From Bacteroidales bacterium UBA6828 (GTDB lineage Bacteria; Bacteroidota; Bacteroidia; Bacteroidales; Paludibacteraceae), in NCBI GenBank assembly GCA_002452095.1, contig DKEG01000031.1, forward strand, positions 3,427 to 23,494: 20,068 nt of DNA, read 5' to 3'. This document shows, piece after piece, positions 1 through 7,026 of the stretch. A program made the position numbers and the translations under genes. The notes beneath the pieces were generated by a model. That model saw only the letters and a program-made list of their open reading frames with translations. It did not search any database and was not told where the DNA came from. Each line of letters starts with the position of its first letter. Positions within the stretch are counted from its first letter, which is position 1.

Positions 1-1
1 T

Positions 2-172
2 CAAGAGGCAGAGCGCATCCGCATAGAGCAGGCTCGTCAGGACTCTATTCAGCAGGTTCAAGAGGCAGAGCGTATTCGTATAGAAAAGGCTCGTCAGGAT
101 TCTATTAAGCAGGCTCAAGAGGCAGAGCGTATTCGTATAGAGCAGGCTCGTCAGGATTCTATCCGTAATGCA
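2..172 (+). repeat. Three tandem 57-bp coding repeats (19 aa units)
   Basis: Units at 2-58, 59-115 and 116-172 differ by only a few bases. Each codes for a QEAERIRIE-(Q/K)-ARQDSI unit. The array may continue upstream of the window. The near identity at DNA level suggests recent expansion or gene conversion and makes the copy number likely to vary between strains. Confidence 0.95.
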
Positions 173-1189
173 CCGAAAGAGAACGACGAGAAGCAGACCA
201 ATGCTGCGGTGCAAGTGTATGTAGCCCCGGCGGCTTCCACTCCTGCGCAAAACACACAATCTGACGACTTAAACAGCAAAATGCTGGAAGCCGTGCAACG
301 TGCGTATGAGGAGGCTCTCAAACAGGCGAATAAGTCGGATTCAATCCGGTTGATACAATGGCAGTTGGAACAGGAACTGAAAAAACTGAAAGAGCAGCAA
401 GCCGCGCTGGAGGCGCAAAAGCAGAAAGAGCAGGAAGAAAAAGAGGTTACCGAGCAGGCTGCAGTAGCCGCACAAGCCGCTGGACAGCAGGAGACTGCCA
501 ATGTACAACCCGAGAAAGAAACCCTTTTCACTCGCTACTACAAGCATAGCGGGCGCAATATGCTGTCGATACTCAGTGTGGGCTATTCCACCTATTTCCA
601 GGTCGGTCCGGCGGTGGCAGCAGGCGCATCGCCCACAGGGGACGCTTTCAAACGCCATATCCTCAATTTTGAGTTGTTCGAGTGGCGTGCCAAGTGCTTC
701 GGTATGCAGATGTTCAATTTCGAGATGGGGCTCAATACGCCGTTTGTCTCCGAGGAGCACCCCGAGCAGAACCGCTATCTCTTCGAGCGCGGTGGCTATT
801 ATCTCGATGAGCGTGTGGAAGCAACGGCGAAAACGATGTGGTTTGCCTACAAACCCGCCGTCAAGTTCTATATCCTTTGCACCAAGTGGCTTGCCGTGGA
901 GTTGTACGGCGGTGCGGAAGTGGATCTGACCAAGATGTGGAGCAAGATTAACAGCACCTACTATACGGGCTATCACAACGAAACCAACCAAGACGGGCTG
1001 CGTATCCCTGAGCAGAACTTCTTTGTGGGAGCGTATGGCGGTGCGGGCTTGATGTTTACAGCCGTACCGCAGGTGCCGCTTGAGATAAAAGCCGAGTACC
1101 GCCATCCGGTAAAAGGCAATACGGCACTTGTGCCGCAAGGCGTGTATATCTCGGCGCAGGTGCATCTGGCAAACCCGATAAAGAAATAA
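2..1189 (+). CDS. Coiled-coil / beta-barrel envelope protein, 5'-truncated by window edge
   Basis: The open frame runs in from the window edge, so the true start lies upstream; a GTG at 209 is in frame but unlikely to be the start because repeat-coded sequence continues before it. Seen: three 19-residue units beginning QEAERIRIE at the very start, then a charged Glu/Gln/Lys-rich stretch (about 275-450) predicted to be coiled coil, a short Ala/Gln linker, and a C-terminal region of about 220 residues rich in aromatic and alternating hydrophobic residues with many Gly and Tyr, ending in a strand-like VYISAQVHL. That pattern fits an outer-membrane beta-barrel, with the coiled coil in the periplasm or outside. 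No family is recognised by name. The lipoprotein gene follows after 34 bp without a terminator, suggesting an operon. Confident it is a gene; the barrel assignment is inference. Confidence 0.85.
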   Translation, partial: QEAERIRIEQARQDSIQQVQEAERIRIEKARQDSIKQAQEAERIRIEQARQDSIRNAPKENDEKQTNAAVQVYVAPAASTPAQNTQSDDLNSKMLEAVQRAYEEALKQANKSDSIRLIQWQLEQELKKLKEQQAALEAQKQKEQEEKEVTEQAAVAAQAAGQQETANVQPEKETLFTRYYKHSGRNMLSILSVGYSTYFQVGPAVAAGASPTGDAFKRHILNFELFEWRAKCFGMQMFNFEMGLNTPFVSEEHPEQNRYLFERGGYYLDERVEATAKTMWFAYKPAVKFYILCTKWLAVELYGGAEVDLTKMWSKINSTYYTGYHNETNQDGLRIPEQNFFVGAYGGAGLMFTAVPQVPLEIKAEYRHPVKGNTALVPQGVYISAQVHLANPIKK

Positions 1190-1223
1190 CCATCAACCAA
1201 TTATCCATAAAAACAATTAACCA

Positions 1224-2312
1224 ATGAAACAGATTCATTCCCTATTGTGCGGGGTGGCGATGACTACGGCTGCCCTGTTGCTTACCGCCTGCGGCGGCAG
1301 TTCACGCATGACCAAGTCCACCTCGTCGCGTATGGAGTTTGCACACACGGTGCGCCTTATCCCCTCGCAAGCCGCTTTGGCGGTGTCGCCCGAGCGCGTA
1401 ACGGCAACGATACAATCGTATGAGTTGGAGTCGCTGGATGCCGAGCAGGCACGCCAGACCGTGGTAGCGAAAGCGTTGGCAACGGTAAACGGCGATGTGC
1501 TGTTGGCACCCCGCTTCACCTCCGAGAAAACGCCCGACGGCAAACTCAGTTCTCTCACCGTGGTGGGCTATGCGGCTACAGTCAGTTCGTTCCGCCCTGT
1601 CACGGAAGCCGATGTGGTCATCCCGGATTCGCTGGTCTATAAGCAGCACCCGATGCACGATGCGTCCTACAACACGATGACGGTGGCGGACGTGGAATAT
1701 GCCGGCAAGGCTTCGGTGTCGCTTACCGCAACCGAACTGACGGGCAAGAATGAGGAGACGGCTCTCCGCTATGCCAAAGAGAAACTGCTCCGTCAGGAGA
1801 AAGCGGATGCCCTGTTCGGTTCGCACTATACCCTGTCGCTCAACAATGGTATCCTGACGGCGTTCACGCTGAGTGCCTACCCCGGCAAGTATGTCAACTA
1901 CCGCCAAACGACGCTGCGTGAGTTGGAGATCGTCAAACCGGGTACCCAACCGCAGGTGCAGTACCGGACCGTAGCAGCGGACATCACGCCTGTGGCTGCA
2001 CGCGTACAGATGAAATTCGGTACCAACAATGCGCCGATGACCCGGGACGAGTTGAAAGAGATGGCACGTGCGGCTGCATTGCAGAAGTACAATGCCGATT
2101 TCCTGCTCAACGAGACGTTCTATTTTGATTATCAGGACAAGATCATTACCTATATTACCATTTGCGGCACCCCTGCCGTATATGCTAATTTCCGTCCGTT
2201 GCAGAAAGACGAAGTGGCGGATATTAAGTTGGTTCCCGTTGAGGGCGATGTGCAGGTAGTGCAACGGAAGAGCCTGTTGGACAGTTTCTTGGGCATCTTC
2301 AAAAAGAAATAA
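1224..2312 (+). CDS. Lipoprotein with three internal ~100-residue repeats, function unknown
   Basis: The N terminus is a lipoprotein signal peptide: basic start, hydrophobic core, then a lipobox LTAC with the acylated cysteine at residue 23. The mature protein has three related segments of about 100 residues. Each contains a helix rich in Ala/Lys/Glu (for example AEQARQTVVAKALA, ALRYAKEKLL, LKEMARAAALQKY), a D-x-L-L/F turn, and ends in a beta strand leading to an aromatic-Arg motif: SSFRP with F123, VNYRQ with Y226, ANFRP with F323. No named family is recognised. It lies 34 bp after the envelope protein and is probably co-transcribed, so a role as an envelope partner is plausible but unproven. 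The ATG at 1224 is chosen because it gives the complete signal peptide. Confidence 0.88.
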   Translation: MKQIHSLLCGVAMTTAALLLTACGGSSRMTKSTSSRMEFAHTVRLIPSQAALAVSPERVTATIQSYELESLDAEQARQTVVAKALATVNGDVLLAPRFTSEKTPDGKLSSLTVVGYAATVSSFRPVTEADVVIPDSLVYKQHPMHDASYNTMTVADVEYAGKASVSLTATELTGKNEETALRYAKEKLLRQEKADALFGSHYTLSLNNGILTAFTLSAYPGKYVNYRQTTLRELEIVKPGTQPQVQYRTVAADITPVAARVQMKFGTNNAPMTRDELKEMARAAALQKYNADFLLNETFYFDYQDKIITYITICGTPAVYANFRPLQKDEVADIKLVPVEGDVQVVQRKSLLDSFLGIFKKK

Positions 2313-2317
2313 CCACC

Positions 2318-2444
2318 AAGCAGGCAGAGAATGGACGGAGGACTATACAAAACCACGATTAGCATACAATACTGATTAAAGGCATTCACACAACCAACCA
2401 ACGTATAGTCCGCCTCTGGAAAACAGAACATTCTCTGCCTGCTT
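2318..2444. repeat. Long inverted repeat downstream of the lipoprotein gene
   Basis: Outer arms 2318-2333 and 2429-2444 are perfectly complementary over 16 bp; inner arms 2340-2348 and 2403-2411 are complementary over 9 bp. The loop is about 54 bases. It starts 6 bp after the lipoprotein stop codon. As RNA it would form a long two-part hairpin; there is no T-run after it, so it is not a standard intrinsic terminator. It could instead be a miniature inverted-repeat element or a 3'-end stabilising structure. Confidence 0.8.
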
Positions 2445-2450
2445 TGCTTT

Positions 2451-2505
2451 GGGCAACAGGTGGGCAACAGCCTGCTATCCACCTGACAGCCACCCGACAT
2501 CCACC
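2451..2505 (-). repeat. 11-bp-period tandem array A0 (5 units)
   Basis: Five consecutive 11-bp units at 2451, 2462, 2473, 2484 and 2495. The first two share GGGCAACAG; the last three share CCACC in the same register. Read on the minus strand the units have the form (A)GGTGGATGTC, like the AGGT-type units of the array at 5199. It starts 6 bp after the long inverted repeat. Confidence 0.75.
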
Positions 2506-2561
2506 TTATGGATGCCTATACTGGGAAAACACACTCATCTTGATTTTACCACTATAGAAAA

Positions 2562-2642
2562 ATGAAACATCTCCTGCCTCTATTCTCCTTGCTGCTTCTG
2601 TCGGCGGGTACGTTTGCTTTTACCAAACTCTTCGTACCATAA
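2562..2642 (+). CDS. 26-codon ORF resembling an isolated signal peptide
   Basis: An ATG with an A-rich upstream (TAGAAAA) opens a 26-residue frame, MKHLLPLFSLLLLSAGTFAF plus six residues, then TAA. This is an almost ideal Sec signal peptide with nothing after it. Either it is the remnant of a secreted-protein gene whose body is lost, or a real micro-peptide. The following 220 bp hold no continuing coding frame that I can see. The chance of a random hydrophobic ORF cannot be excluded. Confidence 0.35.
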   Translation: MKHLLPLFSLLLLSAGTFAFTKLFVP

Positions 2643-2683
2643 TGGAGGGAGTCTCCGTTAATAGTCGTTAATTTTTCATTCGC

Positions 2684-2845
2684 TCATCGGCTTGCAACGC
2701 ACTGCGTTGGGAGCATTGCGACCGCAAGCCGATGACCGCAGAGGTCAAAAATATGCAAATAAAATGCATATACGGCTGACGTATAGCCACAAACGCGAGC
2801 GTAGCAAACCACTCACGCAAAACCATTAACATTTGCGTTGCAAAT
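2684..2845 (+). other. String of hairpins upstream of the beta-helix gene
   Basis: Stem 2684-2695/2724-2735 is 12 bp perfect, with a smaller hairpin 2696-2700/2704-2708 in its loop. It is followed by inverted repeats 2751-2756/2766-2771, 2771-2774/2780-2783, 2793-2796/2799-2802 and 2831-2836/2840-2845. The last ends 21 bp before the beta-helix start codon. This could be a structured 5' leader or the processed end of an upstream transcript; no known riboswitch is recognised. Confidence 0.55.
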
Positions 2846-2866
2846 CATAAAACACGAAATAATAAC

Positions 2867-4249
2867 ATGAAACGAATCAACTTATTTCTTTTTGCAGTAT
2901 TTTGTGCTTTGGGCATACAGGCACAGGAGCAGGGTATCGTGCGCTATGTGCGCGTGGGCGGTACGGGCAAAGGCACATCGTGGGAGGATGCCACGGGCAG
3001 TATCCAACGGGCGGTCAATGCCGTAGCGGCTTTCGGGCGCGGCGAGGTGCGTGTGGCAGGCGGCAAGTACCCCGAGATGGTGAAGATTATGGGTTCCGAC
3101 ATACGCCTCATCGGCAGTATCGACCCCGCCACCGGCGAACAATCCGTCAAAACAAACCTCTCGCGCATACAGATTATGAACCGGCCGTGCGGTATCTATG
3201 TCGCTTATTCCTTGCGCAATATCGTGGTGGACGGCTTTGCTGTTGTGCGCGGTGGGGCGGACAAGCCGTTTGACTACGACTCCGACATCAGTATGGCAAG
3301 CGGCGGTATCAGTATCCATTCTGCGGGAACCCTCGTCCGCAACTGCAGCGTCATAGGCTATAAAACAGGCGAGTGGGGGATAGATATGGATGTGCCGCGC
3401 GTTACGCTGGAAAACTGCAGCGTCCGTGGTTGCAACTCGGGTATCAAAGCCTACGGCGAGTGCGAACTCCGTCAGGTGGTTGTCAGCGGCAACGACCGGT
3501 ATGGTATCTCTGCCAACAACTGTACCCTGACCGGCTGCACCATTGAGACCAATGGCACCTGCGGTATATGGATGGAAAACTGCCGCCTCTACCAATGTAT
3601 TATTCGCAACAACTACCCGCGCGACCGCTATGCCGATGGCGGCGGGGTGGTCATCACGGGCGGCGACCGCAATATCCTGCACGGCTGCCTCATATACAAC
3701 AACACCGCCACCCGCGGGGCGGGCGTGCTGACCAACACCAAGTGCTATATCGAATCGTGCGTCATCGCCAACAACCTTTCCACAAGCGGCTATGCGGGCG
3801 TGGATATGCAGTACAACAACGCCGACCTCTATATAGCCGGTAGTATCATCTGGAACAACCGCACGCAGGGGCGGAATACGGCGGTGAATATGCAAGACGC
3901 ACGCCTCAAAGCCCACGGATGTGCCATCGAGGGTGGTACGCTTGTGCCGGAACTGGACGAGATAAACGGCGTGATCGACCTATCGGCAAAGAATATCGAC
4001 CCTGCCAAACCCTGCCCGCGCTTCAAGAAAGTGGCAGGTATCCTCGGAGCCGTGGTGAACGACAAAGAGAAGCAGAAACAGGTCTTGCAGCAAGATTTTC
4101 ATCTTACTGCCGGTTCGGCTTGTATCGGTACGGGGCAACTCATTCCTGAGAAATACACCCCTTATCTCGAAATCGACCGCTCCGCTCTCTTGGACGGCAC
4201 CCCCTCCACCCCGCTCAATATGGGTGCCTATGCTAACGTGGCAGAATAA
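2867..4249 (+). CDS. Secreted right-handed parallel beta-helix protein
   Basis: A 20-residue signal peptide (MKRINLFLFAVFCALGIQAQ) is followed by RYVRVGGTGKGTSWEDAT-S-IQRAV, the usual N-terminal cap of Bacteroidetes beta-helix proteins. From about residue 65 to 365 short strand-turn units recur, many with a repeated G-x-x-I/V pattern and N-C-x-(V/L/I) asparagine-ladder positions (for example RNCSVIGYK, ENCSVRGCN, ANNCTLTGCT, ENCRLYQCI). The C-terminal 90 residues are globular and end GAYANVAE; no T9SS sorting domain or anchor is visible. Such folds bind or cleave polysaccharides, but no catalytic set is evident, so enzyme activity is not claimed. It stands alone between two spacers. Confidence 0.88.
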   Translation: MKRINLFLFAVFCALGIQAQEQGIVRYVRVGGTGKGTSWEDATGSIQRAVNAVAAFGRGEVRVAGGKYPEMVKIMGSDIRLIGSIDPATGEQSVKTNLSRIQIMNRPCGIYVAYSLRNIVVDGFAVVRGGADKPFDYDSDISMASGGISIHSAGTLVRNCSVIGYKTGEWGIDMDVPRVTLENCSVRGCNSGIKAYGECELRQVVVSGNDRYGISANNCTLTGCTIETNGTCGIWMENCRLYQCIIRNNYPRDRYADGGGVVITGGDRNILHGCLIYNNTATRGAGVLTNTKCYIESCVIANNLSTSGYAGVDMQYNNADLYIAGSIIWNNRTQGRNTAVNMQDARLKAHGCAIEGGTLVPELDEINGVIDLSAKNIDPAKPCPRFKKVAGILGAVVNDKEKQKQVLQQDFHLTAGSACIGTGQLIPEKYTPYLEIDRSALLDGTPSTPLNMGAYANVAE

Positions 4250-4261
4250 AAACAGCAACTA

Positions 4262-4310
4262 TCTTGCAAGCGCGGAATATGTTGTGCCGCAAGACAGGTT
4301 TTGTTCTTTT
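4262..4310 (+). terminator. Weak possible terminator after the beta-helix gene
   Basis: TCTT 4262-4265 pairs with AAGA 4291-4294 and GCGG 4272-4275 with CCGC 4287-4290, leaving a one-sided bulge, followed by a T-rich run to 4310. The imperfect stem makes this a weak call. Confidence 0.3.
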
Positions 4311-4411
4311 CAAAAATCCATACAGGCGTAACCCGAAAAGCCTTAATAGAGTAGGGTCTCGTCCCCTCTAAATAACAACCATATTATTAACCATTTAATT
4401 TCTATTTTTTT

Positions 4412-5062
4412 ATGAACAACAAACAAGAGTTGTGGAAACAATCCACCGCCTACATCTTCTGGGGTGTATTGGCGTATGAGGTACTCGGTATCGTATCGGG
4501 TATTGTTGCCTCTGTCGAATCGGCATCCAACCTGATGAGTCTTTTGCGTGGCGGAGGCGGAAGTCCGAGCATCGGTACTATTCTGTGTTCCATCGGTGTC
4601 ATTGCCGGCTATGTATTCTTCTTTCTCGGTATTATGAAATTCTCGGGTGCCGTGGACGAGAAAGATGTACCCTACATCAACAAAATCAAGAAAGCGGTTA
4701 TTTGCGCTCTGTGCGGTGCGGCTTTTGGTATGATTCCCGCTTTCGGTGCTATAATCGGTTGGATTTTCAATCTGGTCGCACAAATCCTTTTCCTGATTGC
4801 CTATAACAATCTTCGTAAATCGACCACTTTCCCGTCTTTGGAAGGCGCACAGAAACTGTTTGTGGCATCTGTCTTGAGTTTGGTCGGAGCGTGCCTATCA
4901 TTCATTCCCGCAGTAAATCCGATCTTGAGTTTCATCTCTATGATATTTATGCTCATCGGTTGGAATAAGATCCGCACCGCCGAACTCCCTGCCGATGCAG
5001 CCCCCGCTGCTGAAACTCCTGCGGTAGAAACTCCTGCGGTGGAAAGTGCGGAAAGCAAATAA
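4412..5062 (+). CDS. Small multi-pass inner-membrane protein with acidic Ala/Pro tail
   Basis: The sequence shows hydrophobic segments near residues 8-33, 54-79, 88-130 (long enough for two helices) and 143-173, so four or five membrane passes. The cytoplasmic or periplasmic tail (about 188-216) is rich in Ala, Pro, Glu and Val and contains an ETPAV unit repeated in tandem, coded by near-identical 15-bp blocks around 5020-5045. Length is 216 residues. No family is recognised with confidence; a DUF of small tetraspan membrane proteins is likely. The ATG at 4412 follows a T-run and has no Shine-Dalgarno, which is common in this phylum. A good terminator follows, so it is probably a single-gene unit or the end of one. 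Confidence 0.82.
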   Translation: MNNKQELWKQSTAYIFWGVLAYEVLGIVSGIVASVESASNLMSLLRGGGGSPSIGTILCSIGVIAGYVFFFLGIMKFSGAVDEKDVPYINKIKKAVICALCGAAFGMIPAFGAIIGWIFNLVAQILFLIAYNNLRKSTTFPSLEGAQKLFVASVLSLVGACLSFIPAVNPILSFISMIFMLIGWNKIRTAELPADAAPAAETPAVETPAVESAESK

Positions 5063-5088
5063 TTCCTGCAATAATCCACAATATAGTA

Positions 5089-5159
5089 CAAAGCGGCCGG
5101 CATAATGGACTGTCAGCCGCTTTGCGTTTCCGTTGCAGCCGGTTAGGCTGCTTTTTTTT
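5089..5159 (+). terminator. Intrinsic terminator of the membrane-protein gene
   Basis: Stem GCAGCC 5135-5140 / GGCTGC 5146-5151 with a 5-base loop is followed by eight T (5152-5159). A second hairpin, 9-bp arms 5089-5097 and 5116-5124, lies just upstream. Confidence 0.85.
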
Positions 5160-5198
5160 GTTAGCCTGTTCTCCGTTTTATTTCCGGGTAACAAGCAT

Positions 5199-5253
5199 AG
5201 GTTATTCTTAGGTTATTCTTAGGTGATTCTTAGGTGATTCATAGGTTATTCAC
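5199..5253 (+). repeat. 11-bp-period tandem array A1 (5 units)
   Basis: Five units of AGGTKATTCWT-type sequence at 5199, 5210, 5221, 5232 and 5243. The first two are identical and the rest differ by one to three bases. Exactly 55 bp, like array A0. It lies 40 bp after a terminator. Confidence 0.85.
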
Positions 5254-5280
5254 CCGTCAATCACGATAGAATAAGCCCTT

Positions 5281-5337
5281 TCGGTCCTTAGTGGCGCACA
5301 ATACCATTGCATAAGCAGCATACGCCATTGTCTGCCG
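5281..5337. repeat. Degenerate copy of the T-shaped palindromic element
   Basis: Positions 5290-5307 are identical over 18 bp to 10981-10998 in the perfect element after nth. Arms CGG 5282-5284/CCG 5335-5337 and AGTGGCG 5290-5296/CGCCATT 5323-5329 (one G-T pair) flank a symmetrical 5x5 internal mismatch, and an inner TGC-ATAA-GCA hairpin corresponds to the second inner arm of the perfect copy. The first inner hairpin is lost. Confidence 0.65.
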
Positions 5338-5403
5338 CCAATAGGTTTTCCCGTTTCAACGAGGTATGGGAAAACAGGAAAAAGCAGAAAAATGCAGCGG
5401 ATA

Positions 5404-5435
5404 TTTGCATAGTCCAAAAAAAAGCAGTACTTTTG
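5404..5435 (+). promoter_or_regulatory. Bacteroidetes-type promoter for tRNA-Gln
   Basis: TTTG at 5404-5407 and TACTTTTG at 5428-5435, separated by 20 bp, match the Bacteroidetes housekeeping consensus TTTG-N19-21-TAnnTTTG. Transcription would start near 5442, giving a 5' leader of about 50 bases before the tRNA. Confidence 0.8.
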
Positions 5436-5492
5436 CAGTCGCTTTTGCGGAATATGGATTTCCGTGCCGCAAGCGGATTTCGACGATGACGG

Positions 5493-5564
5493 TGTCCAAT
5501 GGTATAAAGGCTATTACGTCAGATTTTGGTTCTGAAGATCCTGGTTCGATTCCGGGTTGGACAA
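5493..5564 (+). tRNA. tRNA-Gln (anticodon TTG)
   Basis: A complete cloverleaf of 72 bases. The acceptor stem TGTCCAA 5493-5499 pairs perfectly with TTGGACA 5557-5563, with discriminator A at 5564. The anticodon stem TCAGA 5519-5523 pairs with TCTGA 5531-5535; the loop 5524-5530 reads TTTTGGT, so the anticodon at 5526-5528 is TTG. The T arm CCTGG/CCGGG has the loop TTCGATT. The weak U1-A72 first pair is typical of tRNA-Gln. CCA is not encoded. A promoter lies upstream and an intrinsic terminator 6 bp downstream, so it is a single-tRNA unit. Confidence 0.95.
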
Positions 5565-5570
5565 CAAGAG

Positions 5571-5609
5571 AAAGAGCCTTTCAGGCTCTTTTTTTAGCCC
5601 TTTCGGGCT
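5571..5609 (+). terminator. Intrinsic terminator after tRNA-Gln, followed by a second hairpin
   Basis: AAAGAGCC 5571-5578 pairs with GGCTCTTT 5584-5591 across a 5-base loop, with a T-run to 5595. Immediately after it AGCCC 5596-5600 pairs with GGGCT 5605-5609. Confidence 0.9.
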
Positions 5610-5624
5610 GGTGTGATGGGATAC

Positions 5625-5674
5625 GGGCAGCCTCACAAGACATATCGCGCATACCGTATGTAATCCTACTGCCC
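5625..5674 (+). promoter_or_regulatory. Possible structured leader of the L25 gene
   Basis: Nested arms GGGCAG 5625-5630/CTGCCC 5669-5674 and ACATA 5640-5644/TATGT 5657-5661 sit 27 bp before the L25 start. Ribosomal-protein genes are often controlled through leader structures, but no known L25 leader is recognised here. Confidence 0.3.
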
Positions 5675-5701
5675 CATATTGAGTAACACAAACAAAACAC
5701 A

Positions 5702-6265
5702 ATGAAAACGTTTGAATTGACCGGTACTCCCCGCTCGGAGTTCGGTAAGAAAGCCGCTAAGGCGCTTCGTGCAGAAAACCTCGTTCCATGCAACATCTAT
5801 GGCGTAGGCGAGAACTTGACTTTTACCGTCGCTGTAGGTGATGTTCGTCAGTTGATCTACACCCCTGACACTCTGATCGTATTGCTCACCGTAGGTGATG
5901 TAAAGCGTACCGCTGTGGTAAAAGAGATGCAGTTCCACCCGCTGAGCGGCAATGTAATGCATATCGACTTCCTCGCTGTAGATGAGAACAAGCCTGTAAC
6001 CGTTGAGATACCTATCCAACTCACAGGACACGCAGCAGGTGTGAAAGCCGGTGGTAAACTGGCACTGAATATGCGCAAGATGAAAGTGAACGGTATCTAT
6101 ACCAAGTTCCCCGACCGTGTGGTTATCGATGTTACCGAACTGGGCTTGGGCAAAAAGATTGCCGTGGGCGATGTACACATTGAGGGCTTGACAATGATGA
6201 ACCCGAAAGATGCTTGCGTTGCAGAGGTAAAAGCAACTCGTCAGAGCGCTGCTGCAGCACAATAA
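5702..6265 (+). CDS. rplY: 50S ribosomal protein L25 / general stress protein Ctc
   Basis: L25 binds 5S rRNA in the large ribosomal subunit. The protein starts MKTFELTGTPRSEFGKKAAK-ALRAENLVPCNIYG, the typical L25 opening with R-x2-FGKK and the V-P-x-x-I/V-YG turn, followed by the beta-barrel 5S-binding domain to about residue 95 (HIDFLAV is the usual end). The second, CTC-type domain runs to about residue 180, and the tail is short and Ala-rich. At 187 residues it is the long two-domain form usual in Bacteroidetes, not the short E. coli form. The gene before it is tRNA-Gln, the gene after is pth; the rplY-pth order is common in bacteria and links it to translation. An intrinsic terminator separates it from pth. 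Confidence 0.97.
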   Translation: MKTFELTGTPRSEFGKKAAKALRAENLVPCNIYGVGENLTFTVAVGDVRQLIYTPDTLIVLLTVGDVKRTAVVKEMQFHPLSGNVMHIDFLAVDENKPVTVEIPIQLTGHAAGVKAGGKLALNMRKMKVNGIYTKFPDRVVIDVTELGLGKKIAVGDVHIEGLTMMNPKDACVAEVKATRQSAAAAQ

Positions 6266-6286
6266 TCCGAAAGGGACGGACACAAC

Positions 6287-6330
6287 AAAAGAGTGGGGGA
6301 GCAGTGGCTTTTCCGCTCTTTTTGCTTTTT
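6287..6330 (+). terminator. Intrinsic terminator after rplY
   Basis: AAAGAGTGG 6288-6296 pairs with CCGCTCTTT 6313-6321 (one G-T pair) across a 16-base loop, followed by T-rich sequence to 6330. Confidence 0.75.
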
Positions 6331-6375
6331 AGAACTCCTCCGATTGTTTATAGGGCGTTTAATTGCATCGGGAAT

Positions 6376-6407
6376 TTACAAATTTACACACTTACAAATT
6401 TACACAT
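6376..6407 (+). repeat. 16-bp tandem duplication in the pth leader
   Basis: Units 6376-6391 and 6392-6407 (TTACAAATTTACACAC) differ only in the last base. The second copy ends 6 bp before the pth start codon. Confidence 0.85.
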
Positions 6408-6413
6408 TCAATC

Positions 6414-6977
6414 ATGAAATACTTGATTGTCGGCTTGGGAAATATAGGTGATGAATACGCGGGGACGCGCCACAATATCGGTTTCCGTATGATTGATGCC
6501 TTTGCCGAGAAGGTGAATGCCGCGTGGGAGGACAAACGCTACGGGCTGGTGGCGAAATGCCGCGTAAAGAACGCCGAATTGGTGCTGCTCAAGCCCTCTA
6601 CGTATATGAACCTCAGCGGGAATGCCGTACGCTACTGGCTCGGACAGGAAAAGATACCCGTGGAGAATATGCTCGTGCTGGTGGACGACCTGAACCTGCC
6701 TTTCGGCTCTATCCGTATTCGCAAGCAGGGCTCCAACGGCGGGCATAACGGCTTGGGCAATATCCAATCCGTACTCGGTACGGAGAACTATGCACGGGTG
6801 CGCTTCGGCATAGGTAACAACTTCAGCCGCGGTGCGCAGTGCAACTTTGTGCTGGGCAAATGGACCGACGAGGAAGAGCAACAGATGCCCGACCGCCTGA
6901 AAGTGGTCTGCGACATCATTCCTTGCTTCTGCCTGCAAGGTATCGACCGCACTATGAACCTCTATAACGGGAAATAA
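6414..6977 (+). CDS. pth: Peptidyl-tRNA hydrolase
   Basis: This enzyme cleaves peptidyl-tRNA released by stalled or aborted translation, recycling tRNA in the cytoplasm. The family signature residues are present: GLGN with N10, TRHN with the catalytic H20, YMNLSG with N66, VDD-L at D91/D92 and GSNGGHNGL with N112. Length of 187 residues is normal. The ATG at 6414 is chosen because it gives the canonical MKYLIVGLGN start; an in-frame extension of 17 codons upstream (to 6363) codes for unrelated sequence from the tandem duplication. No Shine-Dalgarno is visible. It follows rplY, a frequent partner, but behind a terminator, so it may have its own promoter. Confidence 0.97.
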   Translation: MKYLIVGLGNIGDEYAGTRHNIGFRMIDAFAEKVNAAWEDKRYGLVAKCRVKNAELVLLKPSTYMNLSGNAVRYWLGQEKIPVENMLVLVDDLNLPFGSIRIRKQGSNGGHNGLGNIQSVLGTENYARVRFGIGNNFSRGAQCNFVLGKWTDEEEQQMPDRLKVVCDIIPCFCLQGIDRTMNLYNGK

Positions 6978-6990
6978 GATAAACATATGA

Positions 6991-7020
6991 TTAACGTCTA
7001 ATTACACGCCAATTAACGTT
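6991..7020 (+). repeat. 30-bp TTAAC dispersed repeat, copy 1
   Basis: Differs at two positions from 11516-11545 and 11688-11717. It begins TTAACGTCTAA and ends AATTAACGTT, giving TTAACGT twice, 22 bp apart. It fills most of the 49-bp gap between pth and the next gene. Confidence 0.8.
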
Positions 7021-7026
7021 CTGAAT

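Noticed and set aside
341..1165. Long minus-strand open frame opposite the envelope protein
   Set aside because: Composition (Leu/His/Arg-rich, no family likeness) is that of an antisense shadow of the GC-rich + strand gene.
5307..5686. Plus-strand frames across the tRNA-Gln region
   Set aside because: They run through the tRNA, its promoter and terminator, so cannot be genes.
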